From Ardenticatenaceae bacterium (GTDB taxonomy: Bacteria; Chloroflexota; Anaerolineae; Promineifilales; Promineifilaceae), in the NCBI GenBank assembly GCA_020634245.1, contig JACKCC010000007.1, forward strand, positions 62,001 through 126,000: a DNA stretch of 64,000 nucleotides. The letters run 5' to 3'. Made by a program: the position numbers and the translations under genes. A model generated the notes under the pieces. It was not told the origin of the DNA. It was given only the letters and a program-made list of their open reading frames with translations, and made no database searches. Of this stretch, positions 1 through 8,101 are shown piece by piece (position 1 is the stretch's first letter; each line of letters begins with the position of its first letter).

Positions 1-1108
1 CAAGCTTGCCAGCTAACCCGACAATGAAGTTGTTAATTGTAGCCACTACGCTGGCTTGTGGTGTTCCTGACATCCTGGTTGCATCTTCCTTGAGCGTGAC
101 ATCGCGACGGTAATGTAACCCATTTTCAATGCCCCAGTGATGGCGTGTCCACGCTAACAAACAGGACGCATCGGCACGTTCCTGGGGAACGCTAGTAATG
201 CCATAAACAACTTCGTAGGTACATTTGCCAGTGGAGAGTTTTGTCACTTTTCTCTCCAGCTTGAAAACCTGACGCAATCCAGGCCAGTTGATAAAGCGGG
301 TGTCATCGCTCATTACCGTGATAGTTCGCTGCTCCAAACGACCATGCGTTTTATTTGTCGCTTGGGCAATACCTTGGGGCAGCGGTGGCGTGTGCCATCC
401 TTTCTCTTTGCGCGGCGGCACAAAGAATTGCTCGACATCCCCTAGCAAACGGGGCTGGTTGCTTTTGACAAACCAAAGATAATCGCCACCCTGAGCCATA
501 ATCTGCACCGACAACTTCCGTTGAGCGAACATAGCATCTCCAGAGACAACCCGCCCTCTCAAGTCGAGTTGGTGCAGCAATTTGGGCGCAGCCTTGATTT
601 CGTTTTCCTTTGCCTTCTTATCAACCTCTACTTGAGCCAAAACAATCCCTTCTTCCGGCAAGTAGGCGGCCAATAGATGAACGCCCTGTGTTTTTCCCGC
701 AGGAATTGTGCCGCGCAAAGTCTTGCCATCCATCGTAATGAGGACGCTTTGCTGTCCGCCATAGTTCAGATGCAAGAATTGGCGGAATATCCGATGCAAT
801 TCATCCGCTGATATGACTTCATCCAGAACGCGTCGGATCGTGTTCAAGGATGGGGCCGTAAATCGTGTCGTTGGCAATACCGCAACCAAAAGCGAGCGGC
901 GTAAGCGAATCCAAGCGGTAATGCCAGTCGGCGTATGCTCACCGGATAATCGGGCTAACAAGATGGCTGACAATAAAAATGGCAATGGGTATAGTTTCCC
1001 CTGCGCTTTTCGCGTGTCTGGGATCTGTTGGAACAATTCAAAAAGGCCACCCAGGTCAAAAACGACGTTTTCTAATTGTTCGTTTGTAAATGTGATATGC
1101 TTCGTAAT
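1..1108 (-). CDS. ISAs1-family (H-repeat type) transposase, cut by left window edge
   Basis: Reading the minus strand from about 1108 down to base 1 gives one uninterrupted frame of about 369 codons. Family signatures appear in order: an N-terminal segment containing IPDTRKAQGKLYPLPFLL, then MDGKTLRG (first catalytic Asp), GDAMFAQ (second Asp), and near the edge HHWGIENGLHYRRDVTLKED (catalytic Glu). These are the DDE residues expected of ISAs1/H-repeat transposases, so an active enzyme is plausible. The C-terminus lies outside the window. No ATG exists in frame near the 5' end; the frame opens after a TGA at about 1162, and the best-placed start is a non-ATG codon (ATT at 1106-1108 or the next ACG) behind an AGAGG Shine-Dalgarno. 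The gene holds no copy of the ACGGCCGT octamer so common elsewhere, which fits foreign origin. The inverted repeats of the IS could not be delimited. Confidence 0.85.
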   Translation of the reverse strand, partial: MTKHITFTNEQLENVVFDLGGLFELFQQIPDTRKAQGKLYPLPFLLSAILLARLSGEHTPTGITAWIRLRRSLLVAVLPTTRFTAPSLNTIRRVLDEVISADELHRIFRQFLHLNYGGQQSVLITMDGKTLRGTIPAGKTQGVHLLAAYLPEEGIVLAQVEVDKKAKENEIKAAPKLLHQLDLRGRVVSGDAMFAQRKLSVQIMAQGGDYLWFVKSNQPRLLGDVEQFFVPPRKEKGWHTPPLPQGIAQATNKTHGRLEQRTITVMSDDTRFINWPGLRQVFKLERKVTKLSTGKCTYEVVYGITSVPQERADASCLLAWTRHHWGIENGLHYRRDVTLKEDATRMSGTPQASVVATINNFIVGLAGKL

Positions 1109-1109
1109 G

Positions 1110-1167
1110 AACCTCTTTTGTTTACTTGGTGGTCTTGGAAAATCTCAAGTGTAACAAAATGAGGTTC
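1110..1167 (-). promoter_or_regulatory. Inverted repeat able to mask the transposase ribosome-binding site
   Basis: GAACCTCTTTTG (1110 onward) and CAAAATGAGGTTC (1155-1167) are complementary apart from a one-base bulge. In minus-strand RNA the second arm comes first, and the first arm is the Shine-Dalgarno itself (AAAAGAGGTTC). A transcript entering from outside the element would fold the ribosome-binding site into this stem. This design is known in IS10 and IS50, where it blocks translation from read-through transcripts. Function here is inferred from position only. Confidence 0.5.
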
Positions 1168-1286
1168 TTCTAGTTATTTTCTTATGAGTTTGGAAAAGTC
1201 CTGGCGGATAACCGCTGTGAAAAAACAGGCGCTTACGGTATACTTTTTGTTTCGATTTAACTTTTGATTTGAATGGGGATATTAGC

Positions 1287-2960
1287 ATGACAAATGAATC
1301 AGCATCCAGTTCTAACTTCATCCGTACGCTTATTGATGAAGATATGAAGACAGGTCGGTTTAACGGCCGTGTCCAAACCCGCTTTCCCCCTGAGCCTAAC
1401 GGATACCTGCACATTGGTCATGCCAAATCAATCTGCCTCAACTCCGGCCTGGCCGAAGATTATGGCGGCAAATTCAACCTGCGCTTCGACGATACCAATC
1501 CTACCAAAGAAGAGCAGGAGTACATCGACGCCATCACCGAAGACGTACACTGGTTGGGCGCTGATTGGGAAGACCGCCTCTTCTACGCCTCCGATTATTT
1601 TGACCAGCTTTACGAGTGGGCGGTAGAACTCATCAAGCAGGGCAAAGCCTACGTCGATGACTTGAGCGCCGAGGAAATCCGCGAATATCGCGGCACGCTG
1701 ACTGAACCGGGTAAAAACAGCCCGTACCGCGACCGTTCCATCGAAGAAAATCTGGATTTGTTTGAGCGGATGAAAAACGGCGAATTCCCTGATGGTTCGC
1801 GCGTGCTGCGGGCCAAAATCGACATGGCCTCGCCTAACATCAACTTCCGCGACCCGGTCATGTACCGCATTTTGCACGCCGAACATCCGCGCACCGGTGA
1901 CAAGTGGAAGATTTACCCGATGTACGATTGGGCACACGGCCAGTCCGATTCCATTGAAGGCATTACGCATTCGATTTGCACGCTGGAATTCGAGAATAAC
2001 CGGCCGTTGTACGACTGGTTCCTGGATCAACTGGGCGTTTATCATCCGCAGCAGATCGAGTTTGCCCGCCTGAACCTGACACACACGCTCATGAGCAAAC
2101 GCAAGCTGCTGCGTCTGGTCAAGGATGGCTACGTCAGCGGTTGGGACGACCCGCGGATGCCGACGATTCGCGGCCTGCGGCGGCGCGGTTACACGCCGGA
2201 AGCAATCCGCAAGTTCACCGATATGATCGGGGTAGCCAAAGCAAACAGTGTGGTTGAACTTTCGGTGTTAGAGTATGCGATCCGGGAAGATTTGAATGCG
2301 TATGCGCCACGGGCGATGGGGGTGATACGGCCGTTAAAAATAACCGTCACCAACTACCCCGAAAACATGGTCGAAGAGTTTGAAGTGCCCACCCATCCGC
2401 AGGATAAAGACAACAACGAAATGCGCGTCGTGCCCTTCTCCCGCGAAATTTACATCGAGCAAGACGATTTCATGGAAGACGCGCCCAGCAAATTCTTCCG
2501 GCTGTCTCAGGGTCGCGAGGTGCGCCTGCTGGGCGCGTACTACGTCACCTGCACCGACGTGGTCAAAGATGCCGCTGGCAATGTCGTTGAACTGAAATGT
2601 GAGTATGATCCTGAATCGCGCGGCGGGCAAACCCCGGATAACCGCAAAGTCAAAGGCACGATTCACTGGGTCTCGGCCCAGCACGCCGTGCCGGCCGAAC
2701 TGCGCCTCTACGATGTCTTGTTTACCGACGAAGACCCGGAAGCCGACGGTGATTTCCTGGAAAATATCAACCCCGATTCACTGCAAATCATCGAAAATGC
2801 CATGCTGGAGCCAAATTTGGCCGAGGCGAAATCGGGTGACCAGTTCCAGTTCATGCGCCAGGGCTACTTTGTGGTCGATCCCGACAGCACGCCGGAGAAG
2901 ATGGTCTTTAACCGCACAGTGACGCTGCGCGATTCATGGCAGAAGGCACAGAGCAAATAG
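1287..2960 (+). CDS. glnS: Glutaminyl-tRNA synthetase
   Basis: This class I aminoacyl-tRNA synthetase charges tRNA-Gln with glutamine in the cytoplasm. The N-terminal catalytic domain carries the HIGH-type motif in PEPNGYLHIGHAKS, the GlnRS/GluRS stretch RFDDTNPTKE, and a KMSKS-equivalent LMSKRKL near residue 270. The C-terminal half is the beta-barrel anticodon-binding region. The protein length (about 557 residues) matches bacterial GlnRS. A longer reading from a TTG at 1269 is possible, but the ATG at 1287 has a GGGGA ribosome-binding site about 8 nt upstream and gives the usual N-terminus. The presence of GlnRS implies direct glutaminylation rather than sole reliance on the amidotransferase route. 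It is alone on its strand and ends at a bidirectional terminator facing rlmB. Two ACGGCCGT copies lie inside it. Confidence 0.97.
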   Translation: MTNESASSSNFIRTLIDEDMKTGRFNGRVQTRFPPEPNGYLHIGHAKSICLNSGLAEDYGGKFNLRFDDTNPTKEEQEYIDAITEDVHWLGADWEDRLFYASDYFDQLYEWAVELIKQGKAYVDDLSAEEIREYRGTLTEPGKNSPYRDRSIEENLDLFERMKNGEFPDGSRVLRAKIDMASPNINFRDPVMYRILHAEHPRTGDKWKIYPMYDWAHGQSDSIEGITHSICTLEFENNRPLYDWFLDQLGVYHPQQIEFARLNLTHTLMSKRKLLRLVKDGYVSGWDDPRMPTIRGLRRRGYTPEAIRKFTDMIGVAKANSVVELSVLEYAIREDLNAYAPRAMGVIRPLKITVTNYPENMVEEFEVPTHPQDKDNNEMRVVPFSREIYIEQDDFMEDAPSKFFRLSQGREVRLLGAYYVTCTDVVKDAAGNVVELKCEYDPESRGGQTPDNRKVKGTIHWVSAQHAVPAELRLYDVLFTDEDPEADGDFLENINPDSLQIIENAMLEPNLAEAKSGDQFQFMRQGYFVVDPDSTPEKMVFNRTVTLRDSWQKAQSK

Positions 2961-2970
2961 CTAACCCGCT

Positions 2971-3044
2971 GCCTGAGGGCGGTCGGCGAGCCTGCCGAGC
3001 CGCTGTCGAAGGCAAAGCAAGGCTTCGACAAGCTCAGCCTTCGG
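2971..3044. repeat. Intergenic repeat with GCTGTCGAAG/CTTCGACAAGC arms
   Basis: Immediately after glnS the DNA carries a GC-rich imperfect inverted repeat whose right arm contains CTTCGACAAGCTCAG. A closely related arm (CTTCGACAGGCTCAG) recurs at about 17989-18003. The two copies suggest a dispersed REP-like element. Confidence 0.5.
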
Positions 3045-3054
3045 AAAGAAATAA

Positions 3055-3094
3055 AACGTGACGCATCAAACGTCAAGGTTTGGTGCATCACGTT
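3055..3094. terminator. Bidirectional terminator between glnS and rlmB
   Basis: A 17-bp stem (AACGTGACGCATCAAAC against GTTTGGTGCATCACGTT, two non-Watson-Crick positions) with a 6-nt loop is followed by a T run on the plus strand and preceded by an A run. It can therefore stop both convergent genes. Confidence 0.8.
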
Positions 3095-3110
3095 TTTTGT
3101 TGGGAATTGT

Positions 3111-3863
3111 TTAGCCTGCGTCAGGGAAGCCGCGCGCCTGCCAGGCGGCGTAAATGAGGATGGAGCCAGCCACGGCCGCATTCAACGACTCAACGTGGCC
3201 GCGCTGGGGCAGCTTAATGAGAAAGTCGCAGCTTTCGCCGACCAGTCGGCGCAGCCCGCTGCCTTCATGCCCGACAACAATGCCCAGTGCTCGATCCAGG
3301 TCAATTTGGCCCAGCGGTTGGGCATTTTCGACTAAATCCATCCCGGCGATCCAGATGTCTTGTTCTTGCAGTTGTTTGATGGTTTGCACCAGGTTGGTGA
3401 CCTGGGCGATGAGCAGATGTTCGGCAGCACCGGCCGAATACTGCACCACTGCCGGGGTGATGTCGGGGGCACGGCGGTCTTGCAAAATAACACCATGTAC
3501 GCCGCAGATTTCAGCGGTGCGAAGCAGGCTGCCGATGTTTTGTGGCCCGTGTAAGAGATCAAGGAGGAGGAGAAACGGCCGTTCCCCCCTCTTTCTTGCC
3601 AGTTCCAACATCGACTCCACGTCACTGTATGGGTACTCCCCCACCTCCAGCGCCACACCTTGATGGCTGCTGTCGCGGGCAATCTGCCCCAACTTCTGCT
3701 TGTCCACCGACGAAACCGGCACATTGCGCGCCTTCGCCGCCGCCAAAATGGGCGCCGCCAGCTTGTTATCCAGCCCCTTTTGCAGCCACAGCCGATGAAT
3801 CTGGCGGCGGCTGCCCCGCAGCGTTTCCAACACAGTGTTGCGACGAATGAGAATTTCAGACAT
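3111..3863 (-). CDS. rlmB: TrmH/SpoU-family 23S rRNA 2'-O-methyltransferase (RlmB-like)
   Basis: The 250-residue protein fits the SPOUT superfamily. An N-terminal substrate-binding domain (residues 1-75) is followed by the trefoil-knot methyltransferase domain with its three motifs: NIGSLLRTAEICGVHGVI, IVVGHEGSGLRRLV, and LPQRGHVESLNAAVAGSILIY. The RlmB/TrmH group uses S-adenosylmethionine to methylate the ribose of a guanosine in 23S rRNA. RlmB is preferred over TrmH because of the N-terminal domain and overall length, but other SpoU members cannot be excluded. The ATG at 3863 is the natural start, though no strong Shine-Dalgarno precedes it. It lies 76 bp downstream of cysS on the same strand, a frequent neighbour arrangement for rlmB, so co-transcription is plausible. 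Confidence 0.92.
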   Translation of the reverse strand: MSEILIRRNTVLETLRGSRRQIHRLWLQKGLDNKLAAPILAAAKARNVPVSSVDKQKLGQIARDSSHQGVALEVGEYPYSDVESMLELARKRGERPFLLLLDLLHGPQNIGSLLRTAEICGVHGVILQDRRAPDITPAVVQYSAGAAEHLLIAQVTNLVQTIKQLQEQDIWIAGMDLVENAQPLGQIDLDRALGIVVGHEGSGLRRLVGESCDFLIKLPQRGHVESLNAAVAGSILIYAAWQARGFPDAG

Positions 3864-3875
3864 GGGTAAAAAACT

Positions 3876-3936
3876 GATGATTAATGATTGAAGATTAGCG
3901 AGAGGTCAATCATCAATCTTAAATCATCGATCATCA
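3876..3936. repeat. Near-tandem low-complexity inverted repeat between cysS and rlmB
   Basis: The spacer is made of variations on GATGATTAATGATTGAAGATT, followed by the complementary ATCATCAATCTTAAATCATC, so it can fold on itself. It belongs to the style of repeat also seen at 5401-5464, 11820-11856, 16190-16247 and 60443-60495. Confidence 0.5.
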
Positions 3937-3939
3937 TTT

Positions 3940-5382
3940 TCATTCCAGCTTCCAAATCGTGCCGTCTGCCCGATCTTCCAAAACAACCCCCAGCGCTTTC
4001 AACTGGTTGCGGATTTGGTCAGAGGTGGCCCAATCTTTGTTGGCGCGAGCCTGGGCGCGCAGTTCGACGAGCAGGCGAATCAGCCCATCTTCCCGCTCGG
4101 CATTGGCGCTGCTGTCAGCCTGGTCGGGGATGATACCCAGTACATCGCCGCCCAATTCGCGGTAGAGAGAGTCGATGGCTGCCAGCGTGCCTTTGCTGTG
4201 TGGCCCCTGCTCGTTGATGAGCGTGTTAACCTGCCGCGTCAGCTCCTGCAACACGGCCAGCGCCGCCGGAGCGTTGAAATCGTCGTTCATCTTCTCGATG
4301 AAATCGGCTTTAGCTTTGTCCAGGATGGTTTGAACTGAAGCGTTAACCTCACCATCGATTCCCGTACGCAGTTGTTCCCGCACCAGACTCACCGCACCCC
4401 AAATCCGCTGCCAGCCCTTATTCGCCGCCTCAATTGCCTCATCCGAAAAATCAATCGGGCTGGCATAATGGCTGGAAAGGATAAACGCCCGAATTGATTC
4501 CGGCCGCCAGCGAGCCAGCGCATCGCGCACGGTTAGCGTGTTGCCCAGGCTTTTACTCATTTTGATGCCGTCCAGCGTTAAAGAGCCGGTCAGCATCCAG
4601 TAACGGGCGAATGGCTCCCCATTCGCTGCTTCACTTTGGGCGATTTCGCATTCGTTGTGCGGAAAGATATTGTCGATGCCGCCACCATGAATATCGAAGG
4701 TGTGACCCAGATATTTTCCGGCCATGGCCGAGCATTCAATGTGCCAGCCAGGATAACCATCTCCCCACGGGCTAGGCCAACGCAAAATATGCTCCGGGTC
4801 AGCCTTTTTCCACAGGGCAAAATCAGCCGGATGTTTTTTCTCTTCACGGACGGAAATGCGTGCGCCTTCTTCCAAATCTTCAATGACCCGGCCGCTCAAT
4901 TTGCCGTATTCCGGGTATGAAGCCACATCGAAATAAACAGAGCCATCAACCACATAGGCATGGTCTTCTTCGACGAGTTTTTCGATCATGGCGATTTGTT
5001 CGGGAATGTGGCCGCTGGCGCGCGGGCTGATGTCGGGCCGCTGCACACCCAGGGCATCCATATCCTCAAAATAGTGGCGGGCATAGGTTTCCACGACCTG
5101 CATGGGTCCGGCAGAAAGCTGGCGCGCTTTTTTGAGGATGCGGTCTTCGCCGGTATCCAGCATGTGGCCGACGTCGGTGATGTTTTGTACATACAACACG
5201 TCGTAACCCAAATAACGCAGGTAGCGAACAACCACATCAAAGCTGACGTACGTTTTGCCGTGGCCGATATGCGAATTGTCGTAAACAGTAGGCCCGCAGA
5301 CATACATGTTGACTTTGCCCACGGTTATGGGCACAAATTCTTCTTTTTTGCGGGTTAGAACGTTGTAAATTTTTAGTGACAT
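3940..5382 (-). CDS. cysS: Cysteinyl-tRNA synthetase
   Basis: CysRS attaches cysteine to tRNA-Cys. The protein (480 residues) shows the family landmarks in order: the N-terminal CGPTVYDNSHIGHGKT (zinc-ligand Cys and HIGH motif), GGGIDNIFPHNECEIAQSE (zinc-binding His/Cys/Glu region), KMSKSLGNTLT (KMSKS loop), then the helical anticodon-binding part. Length is normal for bacterial CysRS. The ATG at 5382 follows GAGGAAAG with a 2-nt gap; the in-frame TTG upstream at 5394 sits on the Shine-Dalgarno itself and is rejected. A strong hairpin terminator ends only about 18 bp before the start codon, so transcription must either read through or start very close to it. No ACGGCCGT octamer was seen inside this gene. 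Confidence 0.97.
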   Translation of the reverse strand: MSLKIYNVLTRKKEEFVPITVGKVNMYVCGPTVYDNSHIGHGKTYVSFDVVVRYLRYLGYDVLYVQNITDVGHMLDTGEDRILKKARQLSAGPMQVVETYARHYFEDMDALGVQRPDISPRASGHIPEQIAMIEKLVEEDHAYVVDGSVYFDVASYPEYGKLSGRVIEDLEEGARISVREEKKHPADFALWKKADPEHILRWPSPWGDGYPGWHIECSAMAGKYLGHTFDIHGGGIDNIFPHNECEIAQSEAANGEPFARYWMLTGSLTLDGIKMSKSLGNTLTVRDALARWRPESIRAFILSSHYASPIDFSDEAIEAANKGWQRIWGAVSLVREQLRTGIDGEVNASVQTILDKAKADFIEKMNDDFNAPAALAVLQELTRQVNTLINEQGPHSKGTLAAIDSLYRELGGDVLGIIPDQADSSANAEREDGLIRLLVELRAQARANKDWATSDQIRNQLKALGVVLEDRADGTIWKLE

Positions 5383-5392
5383 AACTTTCCTC

Positions 5393-5464
5393 AAAAAAAT
5401 AGCGGCGATTAGGGGATTGGGGGATTTTTCTGAGATTTATCCCTTCATCTCCCTAATCCCCGCT
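5393..5464 (-). terminator. Rho-independent terminator/possible attenuator directly before cysS
   Basis: On the minus strand AGCGGGGATTAGGG pairs with CCCTAATCGCCGCT and is followed at once by ATTTTTTT. The hairpin ends the PIN-TRAM gene (stop at 5474), and its T run abuts the cysS Shine-Dalgarno. The arms are built from the near-tandem repeat style noted elsewhere. Confidence 0.75.
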
Positions 5465-5473
5465 TTTTATCAA

Positions 5474-6520
5474 TTACGGTTTGGCAAATATCATGCGGCC
5501 AGCAGCGGTTTGCAGCACTTTGGTAACCGTGACGTTGCGAGTGGAGTTGATGAGTTTGCGCCCCTCTTCGACCACTACCATTGTGCCATCGTCCAGATAG
5601 CCGACCCCTTGACCCAATTCGCGCCCTTCCTGAATGATTTTGACCATGATTTCTTCGCCGGGCAGGAAAATGGCTTTGACGGCGTTGGCCAGGTCGTTAA
5701 TGTTGAGGACGGTGACGCCCTGAATTTCGGCAACGCGGTTGAGGTTGTAATCGTTAGTCATGATGGGGCAGCGCAGGTGGCGGGCCAGCGAGACCAGTTT
5801 GCTGTCTACATCACGTACTTCGGATACATCCATGTCGGTGATGCGTGTGGGGATGGGGGCCTCGTTTTGCAAAATGGAAAGGATTTCCAATCCGCGACGG
5901 CCCCGGTTGCGGCGCATGGCATCGGCGCTGTCGGCAATGTGCTGCAACTCGAACAGGACGAAATTGGGGATGAGCAAGGTTCCCTGGATGAATCCGGTCT
6001 GGCTGATGTCAGCGACACGGCCGTCAATGATCACACTGGTATCGAGCAAAATAACTGTGTCGCTGGTTTTTTCGCCCAACCCTTCAACGCTGCCCGGCCG
6101 GAAACTGTTGAAGAGCGATTGCAGATCATTTTGCCGGGTGGTGAGGATGATGACGCTGAGGTAACAAAAGATAACGGCCGTTGCCAGTGGCATAATCTGG
6201 CGAAAGGGTGCCGGCAGCAGTGACAGTGGCAAAGAAAGCAAAGCCGCCGCTACCAAACCCAGAAAAATACCGGCAATGATGGCCGTCAGACGACCGGCTG
6301 ACATATGGGAAAGTTGACGGCGAATGGCGCGTAACGGCCGTGTCGTCAAATAGGGAGTCAAAATCAAACCGGTCAAAAAACCGACCAGGCCAAAAATAAT
6401 AGCATAGGCATCTGGCGCAGTTTCCAGCCAGTGGGCAAATTGAATGCCGCCAATCGTCGCCGCAACAGCAGCAATAATTGCCCCAATAATACGAAAAATA
6501 AATTCAACACTAAAGCTCAT
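5474..6520 (-). CDS. Membrane PIN-TRAM domain protein (YacL-like predicted RNase)
   Basis: Four predicted hydrophobic segments occupy roughly residues 8-130 (for example LIFGLVGFLTGLILTP-like and IMPLATAVIFCYLSVIIL stretches). A PIN nuclease domain follows, starting VILLDTSVIIDGRVADI, with further acidic residues in FELQHIADSAD, DVDSKLVSLA and MTNDYNLNRVAE. The C-terminus is a TRAM RNA-binding domain (GEEIMVKIIQEGRELGQGVGYLDDGTMVVVEEG). This is the architecture of the YacL/PIN-TRAM family, presumed membrane-tethered ribonucleases. The start chosen, ATG at 6520, has AGGA upstream; an in-frame extension of eight codons is less likely. It lies upstream of cysS, with a terminator between them. 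Confidence 0.9.
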   Translation of the reverse strand: MSFSVEFIFRIIGAIIAAVAATIGGIQFAHWLETAPDAYAIIFGLVGFLTGLILTPYLTTRPLRAIRRQLSHMSAGRLTAIIAGIFLGLVAAALLSLPLSLLPAPFRQIMPLATAVIFCYLSVIILTTRQNDLQSLFNSFRPGSVEGLGEKTSDTVILLDTSVIIDGRVADISQTGFIQGTLLIPNFVLFELQHIADSADAMRRNRGRRGLEILSILQNEAPIPTRITDMDVSEVRDVDSKLVSLARHLRCPIMTNDYNLNRVAEIQGVTVLNINDLANAVKAIFLPGEEIMVKIIQEGRELGQGVGYLDDGTMVVVEEGRKLINSTRNVTVTKVLQTAAGRMIFAKP

Positions 6521-6940
6521 GGCAGTATTTTTCCTGTGGCCCAAACAGCAGCCTCATATAACAAAAAGTGAATATACATGATTGCATATTCACTTCAAAT
6601 GATATGTTCAGGCTTTATGGAGAGGTCTGTATTCGATGATTCCTATCCGCCAAAAACAGCGTTTTCTCTTGACGAACAATAAAAAGACAATGATTAAGTT
6701 ATAGAATACATTCCTGAGAAATTAATCGATTGCTGACGAATTGATGAAACCGGTGTAAACGTTATTATTCATTTTATAAATGCGTCTATGAAATAATGAA
6801 CTCGGTGCAATGATTAAATAAAGCCTGATTATGAATATACAATAATGTTAAAATGTTATCACAGGCCTATAGGAGTCGCAAGCCGATTCACGCCGATCTT
6901 CTCTGGTGTCATGTGGTAATTGGCAGCCAGTACCCGGCTC
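6521..6940. other. 420-bp AT-rich intergenic region with a spaced inverted repeat
   Basis: No credible gene is seen between rph and the PIN-TRAM gene. The region is clearly AT-rich. At 6567-6594 a 9-bp inverted repeat (AGTGAATAT, 10-nt spacer, ATATTCACT) has the form of an operator and lies about 50 bp upstream of the PIN-TRAM start. Nothing else convincing was found. Confidence 0.5.
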
Positions 6941-7663
6941 TTAAAAATCGCGGATCACCTTATTTTGCAGCACCTGTAGTTGAACGATACCGGCTGCTGC
7001 TAAATCAATCAGTTCATCCAGCTGCACCCGGTCAAATGGGACTTTTTCGGCCGTGCCTTGTACCTCAGCCAGTTGATTTCCTTCGGCCATGACCACGTTG
7101 AAATCAACTTCGGCGCGGACGTCTTCCTCGTAGGCCAGGTCAAGCAGGGGCACACCATCTACCAGCCCGACGCTGATGGCGGCGATTTGCCGGGCCAATA
7201 CTTCGGGCAGCAGTTCACCGGTTTTAATGAACGGCCGTAACGCCAAAGCAACCGCCACCCAACCACCGGTCACCGCCGCAGTGCGAGTGCCGCCATCGGC
7301 TTGCAAAACGTCACAATCCACCGTAAGCGTGCGTTCACCCAGCAGCGACAAATCCAGCGCCATGCGCAAACTGCGGCCGATGAGCCGGGAGATTTCTTGC
7401 GTGCGCCCTTTGGGCCAGCGCTGTTCCCGCTGGCTGCGGCTGTGGGTGCTGCGGGGCAGCATGGCGTATTCGGCTGTCAGCCAGCCGTGTGGCTCTTCGC
7501 GGCCGCGAAGCCAGGGCGGCAGGCTGTTTTCGATGGTGACGTTGCACAGGACGTGGGTATCGCCGAATTTAGTCAGCACAGAACCTTCGGCCCAGCGGGT
7601 GAAGCCGGGTTGGAAGGTGATGGGGCGGAGTTGGTGTGGGGAACGGCCGTCTATTCGAGTCAT
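6941..7663 (-). CDS. rph: Ribonuclease PH
   Basis: RNase PH is a phosphate-dependent 3'-5' exoribonuclease that trims tRNA 3' ends. The start MTRIDGRSPHQLRPI is diagnostic, followed by EGSVLTKFGDTHVLCNVT, a PRSTHSRSQRE-type phosphate/substrate loop, RSLRMALDLSLLGERTLTVDCDVLQADGGTRTAAVTG, and VPLLDLAYEEDVRAEVDFNVVM. Length (240 residues) matches the family. The ATG at 7663 has AAAGGAA upstream and gives the canonical N-terminus; a longer in-frame reading from 7705 adds unrelated residues. The gene is alone on its strand, downstream of the divergent vapBC-like pair. Confidence 0.97.
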   Translation of the reverse strand: MTRIDGRSPHQLRPITFQPGFTRWAEGSVLTKFGDTHVLCNVTIENSLPPWLRGREEPHGWLTAEYAMLPRSTHSRSQREQRWPKGRTQEISRLIGRSLRMALDLSLLGERTLTVDCDVLQADGGTRTAAVTGGWVAVALALRPFIKTGELLPEVLARQIAAISVGLVDGVPLLDLAYEEDVRAEVDFNVVMAEGNQLAEVQGTAEKVPFDRVQLDELIDLAAAGIVQLQVLQNKVIRDF

Positions 7664-7784
7664 GTCTAGTTCCTTTTCGCTGTGGCCGGCATACGGCCGT
7701 GCCACTTTTGAGCATCATTATACTCGATAAGCCCGGAACCGGATAAAGGTGATCTTGAGAATGTGATTGATATTTCAAGCTGGC

Positions 7785-7820
7785 TCGTATATACTAAAAT
7801 TAATATCGTATATACTAAAA
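7785..7820 (+). promoter_or_regulatory. Twin direct repeats TCGTATATACTAAAA before the antitoxin gene
   Basis: Two identical 15-bp copies occupy 7785-7799 and 7806-7820, a 21-bp period equal to two helical turns, ending 14 bp before the antitoxin start. Each is AT-rich with a TATACT-like core that could serve as a -10 element. The arrangement suits cooperative binding by the AbrB-type antitoxin for autoregulation; this is inference from position. Confidence 0.55.
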
Positions 7821-7834
7821 ACGAGAAAATGGTC

Positions 7835-8101
7835 ATGAATACAGCAACTGTTTCTAAAAAAGGATGGGTCGTCATTCCCAAAATCTATCGCCAAAAATAC
7901 AACATCAAGCCGGGCGACGAGGTACGAATCATTGATTACGGCGGTGTCCTGGCCGTTGTCCCCTTGCCAGCAGACCCCATTACCGCTTTGCGTGGGATGT
8001 TGGCTGATGGCCCTTCGCTGACGGCCGATTTGTTAGCCGAACGTCAGGCAGCCAAACAACACGAGGAGGCGCAAATTGACCAATCGTTACGTCCTGGATA
8101 G
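7835..8101 (+). CDS. vapB: AbrB/SpoVT-type antitoxin of a type II toxin-antitoxin pair
   Basis: The N-terminal 45 residues form a swapped-hairpin AbrB DNA-binding domain: MNTATVSKKGWVVIPKIYRQKYNIKPGDEVRII. The C-terminal half (about 40 residues, rich in Ala, Glu and Leu) is the expected toxin-neutralising tail. The gene overlaps the downstream PIN-domain gene by 26 bp, the usual VapB-VapC coupling. Two in-frame ATGs (7829 and 7835) are close; MNTATVSKKG is the natural domain start. The N-terminal domain probably binds the two 15-bp direct repeats just upstream. One near-copy of the palindrome (ACGGCCGA) is present but no full octamer. Confidence 0.85.
   Translation: MNTATVSKKGWVVIPKIYRQKYNIKPGDEVRIIDYGGVLAVVPLPADPITALRGMLADGPSLTADLLAERQAAKQHEEAQIDQSLRPG

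Noticed and set aside
813..1154. Plus-strand open frame of 113 codons
   Set aside because: Antisense to the ISAs1 transposase, which carries all catalytic residues.
5417..6223. Long plus-strand open frame of 268 codons
   Set aside because: It lies antisense to the PIN-TRAM gene, whose domains are clear; the antisense translation is low in recognisable motifs.
6545..6940. Replication origin or DnaA-box cluster in the AT-rich gap
   Set aside because: No set of DnaA boxes (TTATNCACA) was found and no replication genes lie nearby.
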